NCBI GenBank assembly: GCA_947653505.1
Contig: CANTHI010000221.1
Coordinates: 1 to 6,461, forward strand
DNA from: an uncultured Eubacterium sp.
Lineage (GTDB): Bacteria; Bacillota_A; Clostridia; Lachnospirales; Lachnospiraceae
DNA length: 6,461 bases
Reading direction: 5' to 3'
Part shown: one piece after another, positions 1 to 6,167 of the stretch
Numbering within the stretch: position 1 is the stretch's first letter
How the letters are laid out: each line of letters begins with the position of its first letter
Translations under genes and position numbers: made by a program
The notes under the pieces: generated by a model
What the model was told of the DNA's origin: nothing
Database searches by the model: none
Seen by the model: the letters and a program-made list of their open reading frames with translations, nothing else

Positions 1-12
1 GGCGAAGCCGAA

Positions 13-59
13 GCGGCACCTTTAGCTGCTGGCGGAGCCAGAAGCGAATTAGGTGCCGC
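13..59. repeat. Long imperfect hairpin, possible dispersed palindromic element
   Basis: A perfect 9 bp outer stem pairs GCGGCACCT (13-21) with AGGTGCCGC (51-59). The inner part re-pairs as CTGGC (29-33) with GCCAG (37-41) around a GGA loop, with further partial pairing on either side. The whole 47 bases therefore fold back on themselves. No T-run follows on either strand, so a simple intrinsic terminator is unlikely. A small GGC-GAA-GCC hairpin abuts it at 1-9. A REP-like palindrome or the end of a mobile element is plausible, but I cannot name the family. Confidence 0.5.
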
Positions 60-83
60 GCCCGTCCGGTTCCAAAGAGTAAA

Positions 84-190
84 TGCAGAATACTTAGAGA
101 TTCTTACATTCTGGAAACCGGAACAATGAAACAGGGCCGGTTCCCTCATCCGGCGTCCGGAAAGCCGATATGTACTGTTCTGGTTTATCC
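84..190 (-). repeat. Degenerate element copy A, left flank
   Basis: Read on the minus strand, this copy runs from GGATAAACCAG through CATATCGGCTTTCC, GGACGCCGGATGAGGGAA and CAGAATGTAAGAATCTCTAA to GTATTCTGCA. It aligns with copy B immediately to its right over most of its length; one 40-base block (133-172 against 231-270) matches at about 29 positions. It contains a GU-tolerant 9 bp hairpin (GGAAACCGG 113-121 with CCGGTTCCC 137-145) without a T-run. No ORF in it resembles a known protein. Confidence 0.5.
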
Positions 191-192
191 AG

Positions 193-285
193 GTTAGGGC
201 TTCCTGCATTCTGAAGCGGTCACAGCAGACGGGGCAAATTCCCTCTCCCAGCGTCCGGTTAGCCAATACGCAACACTTTTATGTA
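193..285 (-). repeat. Degenerate element copy B, left flank
   Basis: This is a second diverged copy, in tandem with copy A and in the same orientation. On the minus strand it reads ACATAAAAGTGTTGCG, TATTGGCTAACC, GGACGCTGGGAGAGGGAA, then CAGAATGCAGGAAGCCCTAA. Its order of conserved blocks (ATAAA, GGCT, GACGC, GGGAA, CAGAATG, CTAA) is the same as in copy A and in the right-flank copy. The minus-strand ORF running through it at 194-448 has no family resemblance and is not called as a gene. Confidence 0.5.
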
Positions 286-315
286 AATTGTTGCACATGC
301 TCTTAAATTCACACC

Positions 316-375
316 CGCCCGGTACCACAGTCTGGATGAGATGCAGAATACTTAAAGATTTTATCCGCACCGGCA
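316..375 (-). repeat. Partial element copy C at the operon's 3' end
   Basis: The 20 bases ATGCAGAATACTTAAAGATT (341-360) match 83-102 in copy A at 19 of 20 positions. Flanking bases CCGCCCGGTACCACAG resemble CCGTCCGGTTCCAAAG at 62-77, with a short indel between the two blocks. On the minus strand it begins within a few bases after the stop codon of the NikC-type permease, and weaker similarity (AGCGCAGGGAGAGG against GACGCTGGGAGAGG of copy B) may extend into the last codons of that gene. Confidence 0.5.
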
Positions 376-380
376 CAAAA

Positions 381-1229
381 CTACAGCATCCTCTCCCTGC
401 GCTCTCCACGTTTTCGCACATAATTTCCAAGATTCGTAATACAGACAAGTGTCACCGTCAGAAATACTCCAGGAAATACAACCACCCACCAGGAACTGCC
501 CAGCAGGGCTTTTTCAGATAAAGAAAGCATGCTGCCCCAGGATACCGTCTCTATCGGCAGACCCATTCCCATAAAACTAAGCGCTGCTTCTGCCGCAATA
601 GCACTCCGGATATTCATGACCGCCATATAAAGGATAGACGGCAACAGATTTGGCAGCAGATGTTTCACCATCACATAAAAAAAACTGCCACCCATACATC
701 TGGCTGCAAGTATATATTCCTGATTCTGAATCTGACATACCTGTGTACGGACAATCTTCGCCATACTCATCCAGCCCGTAATGCCAATCACAAAAGCAAT
801 ACTGACCACATCTGCCGTTCCCAGCACACCCTGAAGCAGGATCGCAAACAGCAGCCCCGGAACACTGTACAGGATCTCGGCAGCCCGCATCATCATTGCG
901 TCAAGCCATGCAGGCGCACTGGCGCTAAGTGTTCCATATAAAACTGCGACAGCAGCAGACAAACACGATGCCGTCAGTCCGATTCCTAAAGAAATCCTGC
1001 CGCCATACCAGATCATGGAAAACATATCCCTTCCCATCGTATCCGTTCCAAATAAAAATTCCCTGCACGGTGCCATATTCGCATGTTCCAGATCCAGATA
1101 CGCGGGATCTTTTGTCATAACCAGCCTGCAAAACAGGCAGCCCGACAAAATCAGCAGCAATATAACCACTGAAAAAACCGGTCTGTCTGAATATCGCGTG
1201 ACTTTATCCGTCTGCCGGATTCCAGACAT
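381..1229 (-). CDS. ABC transporter permease, NikC/DppC type
   Basis: This is the second membrane-spanning subunit of the importer; it forms the channel with the NikB-type permease and contacts the ATPase from the cytoplasm. From the start used here (282 residues) it shows the N-terminal family stretch LFGTDTMGRDMFSMIWYGGR at about 59-78, several hydrophobic segments, the ATPase-docking EAA loop (YILAARCMGG...HLLPNLLP, about 172-197) and AEAALSFMGMGL near 213-224. I chose ATG 1229 because GGAAGG lies 6 bases upstream. ATG 1247 and ATG 1280 are in-frame alternatives; the latter overlaps the preceding gene's stop by 11 bases, which would suit translational coupling. The C-terminus (NYVRKRGERRERML) lacks the LRDxLDP-like ending common in the family and runs into degenerate repeat sequence. 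The gene is the last of the operon, and no clear terminator follows. Confidence 0.88.
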   Translation of the reverse strand: MSGIRQTDKVTRYSDRPVFSVVILLLILSGCLFCRLVMTKDPAYLDLEHANMAPCREFLFGTDTMGRDMFSMIWYGGRISLGIGLTASCLSAAVAVLYGTLSASAPAWLDAMMMRAAEILYSVPGLLFAILLQGVLGTADVVSIAFVIGITGWMSMAKIVRTQVCQIQNQEYILAARCMGGSFFYVMVKHLLPNLLPSILYMAVMNIRSAIAAEAALSFMGMGLPIETVSWGSMLSLSEKALLGSSWWVVVFPGVFLTVTLVCITNLGNYVRKRGERRERML

Positions 1230-1269
1230 TCTAAACCTTCCATCCATAAACCGTACCTGCGTCTCCTGA

Positions 1270-2328
1270 TTATGATCCATATCCGTTTCCCATCTCCCGC
1301 CTATGATCCATATCCGTTTCCCATTTCCGGCTATCCGGGCGGCCATGCGGCCTGTTTCGTAAACCCATGCGCGGATCAATTGCTGTATTTATCATCTGTG
1401 CCACCATGCTGCACACAATTACTACTGTACCAGACAGCATACTCAGAAGCATCAGCAGATGATAGTCCTTATACCTGGCACTCTCATAAGAAAGCATCCC
1501 GATTCCAGGATAGGAAAATACCAGTTCCACAATATAAGTCCCTCCCATAATATGCGGTACCGACACAGCCATCAGACTAAGATAAGCCGGAAGCACATTG
1601 CGCAGACAGTGCCTGAAAAGAATGCGGTGATTTCCCAGGCCCTTTGCCTTTGCAAACAGGACATAATCTGCACGTATTTCTTCCAGCATCTGGTTTCGGA
1701 CCATATATGCGTAATACCACAAATGACTGAGCACAACAACTGTCAGCGGCAGAATCAGATGCAGCATCCGGTCCGCCGGATCCTGTTTTCTGCCAATCGT
1801 ATATGCGCCGCTGCCCGGCAGCCATTTTAGCCGCACGGAAAACACCAGAATCAGCAGCAAAGCCAGCCAGAACTCCGGAATACAGCCGGTTATCGTACCT
1901 GCCCGGCACAAAATACGGTCGGCCAGACGGTCTTCCCTCCACGCACAAAAAGTCCCAAGCAGCAACGCAGACAGAAAAATCAGCAAAAATCCGGTTCCTC
2001 CCAAAAGGAGCGTATTGCCAATCCGTCCGCTTACTACTTCCACCACATCCATTTTATATTTATACGAGATTCCAAAATCCCCATGCATTGCACGTTCCAG
2101 CCAGCGGACATACTGTACGCTGACCGGATCATTCAGCCCCAGTTTTTCCTGCGCCTGTTCCCGTTGTACACTGCTCATCTTTTCCACGCGTTCCCCATAA
2201 TAAGACACCAGTGGATCTCCCGGCGCAAGTCTGGAGATATAAAACACAAAAACAGAAAGGAAAAAAATACTGCACACAAACACCAGTATTTTTTTTCCAC
2301 TGTATACCAGTAATTGATATCCACGCAA
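1270..2328 (-). CDS. ABC transporter permease, NikB/DppB type
   Basis: This is the first membrane subunit of the peptide/nickel-class importer. Over 352 residues it has an N-terminal membrane segment (about 13-31) followed by SRLAPGDPL (32-40), the family sequence KLGLNDPVSVQY (62-73), further membrane segments, the EAA loop DYVLFAKAKGLGNHRILFRH plus LRNVLP (221-247), ELVFSYPGIGML (268-279) and the usual ending AIDPR (316-320). The start is TTG at 2328, chosen because AGGAGG lies 9 bases upstream and translation from it gives the normal short N-terminus; no ATG fits. Beyond DPR there is an unusual 32-residue hydrophilic tail (321-352). It is encoded partly by the 31 bp duplication at the junction with the next gene and shares the peptide WETDMDH with the upstream extension of that gene's frame. 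Confidence 0.93.
   Translation of the reverse strand: MRGYQLLVYSGKKILVFVCSIFFLSVFVFYISRLAPGDPLVSYYGERVEKMSSVQREQAQEKLGLNDPVSVQYVRWLERAMHGDFGISYKYKMDVVEVVSGRIGNTLLLGGTGFLLIFLSALLLGTFCAWREDRLADRILCRAGTITGCIPEFWLALLLILVFSVRLKWLPGSGAYTIGRKQDPADRMLHLILPLTVVVLSHLWYYAYMVRNQMLEEIRADYVLFAKAKGLGNHRILFRHCLRNVLPAYLSLMAVSVPHIMGGTYIVELVFSYPGIGMLSYESARYKDYHLLMLLSMLSGTVVIVCSMVAQMINTAIDPRMGLRNRPHGRPDSRKWETDMDHRREMGNGYGS
1271..1332. repeat. 31 bp tandem duplication at permease B/C junction
   Basis: Two direct copies, 1271-1301 and 1302-1332, are identical over their first 23 bases and match at 28 of 31 overall. The duplication covers the C-terminal codons and stop of the NikB-type gene and the possible upstream start (ATG 1280) of the NikC-type gene. 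Because 31 leaves remainder 1 on division by 3, the same DNA is read in two frames: WETDMDH from one copy and MGNGYGS-stop from the other in permease B, while WETDMDH recurs from the second copy in the permease C frame. Confidence 0.95.
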
Positions 2329-2334
2329 TGAAGC

Positions 2335-2456
2335 TTTCCTCCTGTACTGCTGCTTTCCTACTGTATTGCAGCTTTCCTCCTGTACTGCTGCTTTCCTGCT
2401 GTACTGCTGCTTTCCTGCTGTACTGCTGCTTTCCTACTACTGTACTGCAGCCTTCC
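2335..2456. repeat. 19 bp tandem repeat array between ATPase and permease B genes
   Basis: Read on the minus strand, the unit is GGAAAGCAGCAGTACAGCA. Unit starts recur on the plus map at 2335, 2354, 2373, 2392, 2411 and 2430, exactly 19 apart, with one further unit at 2452 after a 3-base expansion. Each unit carries an A/G-rich Shine-Dalgarno-like core; two junctions read AGGAGGAAAG, and the one nearest the gene is the ribosome binding site of permease B. No ATG or GTG occurs inside the array. It fills most of the 145 bp gap between the two genes. Confidence 0.93.
2337..2343 (-). promoter_or_regulatory. Ribosome binding site for permease B (TTG start)
   Basis: On the minus strand AGGAGG precedes TTG 2328 by 9 bases. 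This strong site decides the non-ATG start. It is formed at the junction of the last full repeat of the 19 bp array with the final partial unit, so the array and the start site are physically one. Confidence 0.8.
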
Positions 2457-2473
2457 TGCGTCCTGATCCCCCC

Positions 2474-4219
2474 TTATACCGCTTCCAGCAGCATTTTTGT
2501 ATACGGATGCCGCGGATTTGCAAACAGCTCGCTTACCGGTGCGCATTCTGCCAGCTTTCCACGGTACATCACCCCAACCCGGTCACACAAAAGCCGTACC
2601 ATATTCAGGTCGTGCGCAATCAGCAGAAATGTAAAACCACGCTCCTTTTTCAGACGGAGGAACAGACTGGCAATCTGCGCCTGTATCAATACGTCCAGCG
2701 ATGCAAACGGCTCATCTGCAATCAGCAGTTCCGGCCTCATTATTAACGCTCTGGCAATTGCCACACGCTGCCGCTGTCCGCCGGATAGTTCTGACGGATA
2801 CCGTTCCAGATACTCTGCATCCAGCCCGGCCTCCCGCATCTGAAACTGTGCCTCCGCCCGCAAAGACCCTCTTTCAGGCCTGATTCCCCAGATTTTTAAT
2901 GGCTCCGTGATCAGATCGCATACCTTCATACGCGGATCCAGACTGGAAGCAGAATCCTGAAAAATGAGCTGTCTTCCAGTCTGAAGCAAACGTCTGTTTT
3001 CTGCAGCCTTTTTTGCATTGCAGATGTCAATACCCTTATAAAAAATACTGCCATTGTCCGGTCTGCAGATATTCATAATACAACGGGCCGTAGTGGATTT
3101 GCCACAGCCGGATTCACCAACCAGCCCAAAAATCTCTCCTTTGCAAATCTGAAAAGACAAATCTTCTATTGCAGTAACCACCGTCTTTTTCGTCAGCGGA
3201 AACTGGCACGAAAGATGCCGGATATCCAGCAGGATTTCCGGTTCCGGATACCCCGGTTCCGTCCGCGTTTCCCGTTCCGGATATCCTGGTTCCGTCCGCG
3301 TTTCCCGTTCCGGATATCCTGGCTTCATCCGCATTTCACGTTCTGGCTGTTCTGGTTCTTTCCGCAATTCTTCTTCCAGTTCCGGATGTTTTACTTCTGT
3401 CTGCATCCGGGGCAGGAAATCCTTTTTTCCGGAACAGGACGGCAGCGCCTGCAGCAGCGCCTGTGTATATGGATGTCCAGGATTGTGAAAGATTTCTCCG
3501 GCTGTACCAGTTTCCACGATCTTTCCAGCATACATAACCGCTACACGGTCTGCTATTTTTGCGGCAGCGCCCAGATCATGCGTTACAAATACCACTGCCA
3601 TACCCAGTTTTTTCTGCAGTCCGCCAAGCAGCTTTAAAATCTGCGCCTCCACCACTGCATCCAGCGCTGTCGTCGGCTCATCTGCAAGCAGAAGCTCTGG
3701 ATCGCAGGCAAGCGCAGCCGCCAGCACAACCCTCTGCCGCATCCCGCCGGAAAGCTGGCAGGGATACTGCCGCATCCGCTCCCACGCATGGCCAATCCCT
3801 GTCAGCTGCATCAGCTGTACCGTACGTTCCTGCAGCTGGCTCTTTGTCATGACAGGACGGTGTACCTTTAACGCTTCTGCGATCTGCTTTCCGACCGGTA
3901 CAGAAGGGTGCAGTACCGTCATCGGATCCTGAAATACCATCGAAATCACATTTCCACGCAGCCGGCGCATCTGCCGGTCACGATATCTGGTAATATCCGT
4001 ACCGCTGACACAGATACTTCCGGACCTGATATTTGCGGAAGGCGGCAGCAGCTTTAGCACACTTTTACATAAGACACTTTTTCCACAGCCGGATTCCCCT
4101 ACGATAGCCAGCACCTCCCCTGCTCTGAGGGAAATGCTTACATCCCGCAGCGCCTGCACTTCACCTGCCTGTGTCTGAAAACTGACGGAAAGATTTTTTA
4201 TTTCCAAAAGCTCTGCCAT
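2474..4219 (-). CDS. Fused tandem ABC ATPase, peptide/nickel type (DppD-DppF fusion)
   Basis: This is the energy-coupling subunit, carrying in one 581-residue chain the two ATPases that are usually separate proteins. Domain 1 has Walker A GESGCGKS (41-48), Q-loop Q97, signature LSGGM (156-160), Walker B LLLADEP (176-182) and switch H214. Domain 2 has Walker A GESGCGKS (368-375), Q421, LSGGQ (478-482), Walker B LLIADEP (498-504) and H536. All catalytic motifs are intact in both halves, and each half ends with the family motif NPxHPYT (246-252, 568-574). The halves are joined by a charged proline-rich linker (about 276-328) built of 11-residue repeats. I prefer ATG 4219 (MAELLEIKNLSV), 6 bases after GAGG; ATG 4231 adds MRCG. 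It lies 140 bp after the binding protein gene and 145 bp before permease B, both gaps filled largely by repeats. Confidence 0.95.
   Translation of the reverse strand: MAELLEIKNLSVSFQTQAGEVQALRDVSISLRAGEVLAIVGESGCGKSVLCKSVLKLLPPSANIRSGSICVSGTDITRYRDRQMRRLRGNVISMVFQDPMTVLHPSVPVGKQIAEALKVHRPVMTKSQLQERTVQLMQLTGIGHAWERMRQYPCQLSGGMRQRVVLAAALACDPELLLADEPTTALDAVVEAQILKLLGGLQKKLGMAVVFVTHDLGAAAKIADRVAVMYAGKIVETGTAGEIFHNPGHPYTQALLQALPSCSGKKDFLPRMQTEVKHPELEEELRKEPEQPEREMRMKPGYPERETRTEPGYPERETRTEPGYPEPEILLDIRHLSCQFPLTKKTVVTAIEDLSFQICKGEIFGLVGESGCGKSTTARCIMNICRPDNGSIFYKGIDICNAKKAAENRRLLQTGRQLIFQDSASSLDPRMKVCDLITEPLKIWGIRPERGSLRAEAQFQMREAGLDAEYLERYPSELSGGQRQRVAIARALIMRPELLIADEPFASLDVLIQAQIASLFLRLKKERGFTFLLIAHDLNMVRLLCDRVGVMYRGKLAECAPVSELFANPRHPYTKMLLEAV
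3236..3358 (-). repeat. 33 bp in-frame repeat encoding the inter-ATPase linker
   Basis: Residues 288-328 of the fused ATPase fall into 11-residue units: EPEQPEREMRM, KPGYPERETRT, EPGYPERETRT, and a partial EPGYPEPE. The two middle units are nearly identical at DNA level. The unit length keeps the frame, so copy-number change would lengthen or shorten the linker without breaking either ATPase domain. Its DNA core resembles the 31 bp repeat at 1271-1332. Confidence 0.93.
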
Positions 4220-4236
4220 CCCACACCTCATCTGAT

Positions 4237-4315
4237 CTCATTTATCTGATTTTTTCTCATTTATCTGATTTTTTCTCATTATCTGATTTTTTCTCATTTA
4301 TCTGACTTTTCTCAT
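4237..4315. repeat. 18-19 bp tandem array between binding protein and ATPase genes
   Basis: On the minus strand the unit is ATGAGAAAAAATCAGATAA. ATGAG begins at 4315, 4297, 4279, 4260 and 4241, with spacings of 18, 18, 19 and 19; a sixth ATGAG at 4231 is the outer possible start of the ATPase gene. The last unit is truncated. Each unit supplies an ATG followed within a short distance by TAA or TGA in one frame, giving nested mini-ORFs of a few codons. No strong Shine-Dalgarno site precedes them. Confidence 0.92.
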
Positions 4316-4359
4316 CTGCTTTCAGAAACTACCACAAAGGCATTCCTGTCTGGCACATT

Positions 4360-5928
4360 TCATATCTCCCATTCCAGAATATTCCAGAATATGCCAACCC
4401 CGTGGTGCCCCATAACCGTATCCGGTGCAATCCCCAAAAGCCGGTCACTGGCCACATAATCCGCATCCACATAACAGAGAAACGCAAATGCCGGATCCTG
4501 TGCCAGCTCCACCTGAAACTTTGCATATGCCTTAGCCCGTACATCCGGATCCGCAGACTGACGTGCCTTTGTCAGATACCGGTCTACTTTCGCATTGGAA
4601 TATCCATTGTAATTTGCCCCTTTGCCGGTACCAAACACCTTATACGTATGATCGTCCGCATCATACGGGCTTCCCCAGCCGATCAGATACGCCATCTGTC
4701 CGCCCCAGTCCACCTGTACCGGAATATCAACCGTGCACCGGATACCCACCTCTTTCAGCTGCTGTGCGGCTGCCTGCGCCAGGTCTGCACGTACCTGATC
4801 ATCCGCCCCGACACTCAGCACAAATCCAACCGTCTGCCCATCCCTGACATAAAATCCATCACTCCCCATTGTACAGCCCGCCGTCTCCAGAATCTCTTTT
4901 GCTCTGGCAGGATCATAGTCATAATGCTTCGCCTGTTCATAATGGTAACGGTTCCGCTGCAGCGGGCCATATGCCACTTCTCCTTCGCCAAGCAGCACGG
5001 CATCAACCATTGCTTCACGGTCCAGCGCATAGCAGACAGCAGGTATCAGATCCCTGTTTTTCCTCCAGTACTCATGCTGAAAGTTAAACATAATCCCGCG
5101 ATAGTCAGACGTCTTCATATGATAACACCGGTACCCGTCTTTGTTATGAAACGACTGCGCATCCTTCGGCGTCAGCAAGGCCAGATCCAGCTCCCCCGCT
5201 TCCAGCTGAAGCGCTCTTGCGCTATCATCCGGCACAATTTTAAAAATAATCCGGTCAATATTCGCACTGCCCCTGAAATAGTCTTCATTTTTGACAAGTG
5301 TAATTGCCTGCCCCACATCCCAGCTTTGAAGCCTGTACGGTCCTGTCCCAACCGGACTCCGGAAAAAATCAGACTCCTGCATATCCTCTCCCGCCAGCAG
5401 ATGCTCTGGCAATACCGGCATTGCCATATAGTCCAGAAACGCCACATTCGCAGCTTTCAGACGAAACCGGATCGTATGCGCACCGGTAATGGTAATTTCC
5501 TCCACATCCTCAAAATCCGGCGCATTTTCAGAACCATTTTCCGGATCCATAATGGCCTCTATCGTAAACTTCACATCCTCTGCGGTAAAGTCTTCTCCAT
5601 CCTGCCACTTTACATTTTCTTCCAGATAAAAGGTATAGGTATCCGATGTTTCATCAAAATCCCACCGCTTTGCCAGCGCCGGAACCACCTCATGCTCTGC
5701 GTTATGCGCTGTCAGTCCGTCAAAAAGCAGCAGATTCAGCTCTCCATGCTCATCCATCGCGGGATTAATTCTCGTATAATCTTTGCTGCCATAGACCAGC
5801 GTCTGCACCCCGTCGTCCCCGCCAGCAGACTGCCCCTGTGTGCCGGGCTTCTCTGCACCGCTCCCCGTGCAGGCAGTCACGAAAAATGCCATAGCTAAAA
5901 GTAACAGGATATCTATCATCCTTTTCAT
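4360..5928 (-). CDS. Extracellular solute-binding lipoprotein, family 5 (peptide/nickel class)
   Basis: This protein captures the substrate outside the membrane and hands it to the permeases. The 522 residues start with a lipoprotein signal: MKR, a hydrophobic stretch, and lipobox VTAC with the lipidated Cys at 20. The mature part shows the family 5 pattern: LLLFDGLTAHN, LAKRWDFDETSDTYTFYLEENVKW..GEDFTAEDVKF, SPVGTGPYRL, LALLTPKDA, and near the end the tandem aromatic stretch HHGVGIFWNILEW. Start ATG 5928 has GGGAGG 10 bases upstream. It is the first gene of the operon. The pair His508-His509 is suggestive because nickel-binding relatives use histidines in a C-terminal loop, but that is inference; an oligopeptide remains equally possible. 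Confidence 0.93.
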   Translation of the reverse strand: MKRMIDILLLLAMAFFVTACTGSGAEKPGTQGQSAGGDDGVQTLVYGSKDYTRINPAMDEHGELNLLLFDGLTAHNAEHEVVPALAKRWDFDETSDTYTFYLEENVKWQDGEDFTAEDVKFTIEAIMDPENGSENAPDFEDVEEITITGAHTIRFRLKAANVAFLDYMAMPVLPEHLLAGEDMQESDFFRSPVGTGPYRLQSWDVGQAITLVKNEDYFRGSANIDRIIFKIVPDDSARALQLEAGELDLALLTPKDAQSFHNKDGYRCYHMKTSDYRGIMFNFQHEYWRKNRDLIPAVCYALDREAMVDAVLLGEGEVAYGPLQRNRYHYEQAKHYDYDPARAKEILETAGCTMGSDGFYVRDGQTVGFVLSVGADDQVRADLAQAAAQQLKEVGIRCTVDIPVQVDWGGQMAYLIGWGSPYDADDHTYKVFGTGKGANYNGYSNAKVDRYLTKARQSADPDVRAKAYAKFQVELAQDPAFAFLCYVDADYVASDRLLGIAPDTVMGHHGVGIFWNILEWEI

Positions 5929-5938
5929 CCGTATCCAG

Positions 5939-5945
5939 CCTCCCT
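5939..5945 (-). promoter_or_regulatory. Ribosome binding site of the solute-binding protein gene
   Basis: On the minus strand AGGGAGG lies 10 bases upstream of ATG 5928 and supports it over the second in-frame ATG three codons on. The 10-mer around it (AGCCTCCCTG on the plus strand, 5937-5946) recurs exactly at 6114-6123 in the leader, where no plausible ORF follows. Confidence 0.7.
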
Positions 5946-6053
5946 GTAATGAAATATTCAGCGCTTTTTATCAGGATCTGCAGACAAATCTGCACAGAAG
6001 AAACTTTGCTCCTTCTAAAACAGACTTCTTTTGAAAAAATGCGTTTCCTGAAC

Positions 6054-6078
6054 AAAAATCTGTCTGTACACCAGACAG
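6054..6078 (-). terminator. Terminator-like hairpin in the operon leader, possible attenuator
   Basis: On the minus strand CTGTCTG, loop GTGTA and CAGACAG form a perfect 7 bp stem, followed after one base by TTTTTG. It lies about 125 bases upstream of the binding protein's ATG, so transcripts of the operon starting further upstream would pass through it. The stem is short, so it may be weak or conditional. On the plus strand the hairpin is followed four bases later by TTTATTTT, so it could also act in that direction. Confidence 0.4.
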
Positions 6079-6167
6079 CAGCTTTATTTTCTCACGACCA
6101 GAATGTCTTCACAAGCCTCCCTGGGGGATATTCATTATCGGCATGTTCTTTCTTTGCGTATCAGTCC

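Noticed and set aside
113..145. Hairpin GGAAACCGG / CCGGTTCCC as the operon terminator
   Set aside because: No T-run follows on the minus strand, and it lies well over 200 bases past the last stop codon; it is better explained as part of element copy A.
194..448. Minus-strand ORF of 84 codons overlapping the end of permease C
   Set aside because: It overlaps the permease C 3' end in another frame and runs through the degenerate repeats. The protein has no recognisable features, so chance is likelier.
2211..2843. Plus-strand ORF of 210 codons across the 19 bp array
   Set aside because: The open frame is produced by the repeat array and antisense ATPase sequence; the repeated Leu/Cys/Ser peptide has no family resemblance.
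4645..4667. Perfect 8 bp inverted repeat CGTATGAT / ATCATACG, reminiscent of a NikR operator half-site
   Set aside because: It is inside the binding protein coding sequence (the PYDADDHTYK stretch) and the spacer is 7 bases, much shorter than a NikR site. It is probably codon coincidence.
4402..5898. Long plus-strand ORF of 498 codons opposite the binding protein gene
   Set aside because: It lies wholly antisense to a clear family 5 binding protein, its translation is rich in Ile, Arg, His and Cys without family resemblance, and it has no good start site. It is a shadow of the real gene.
6096..6123. Possible six-codon leader peptide (GTG AAG ACA TTC TGG TCG TGA, minus strand) after a second GGGAGG
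   Set aside because: The gap between the purine tract and GTG is only about 3 bases, too short for efficient initiation, and the peptide has no run of a regulatory amino acid.
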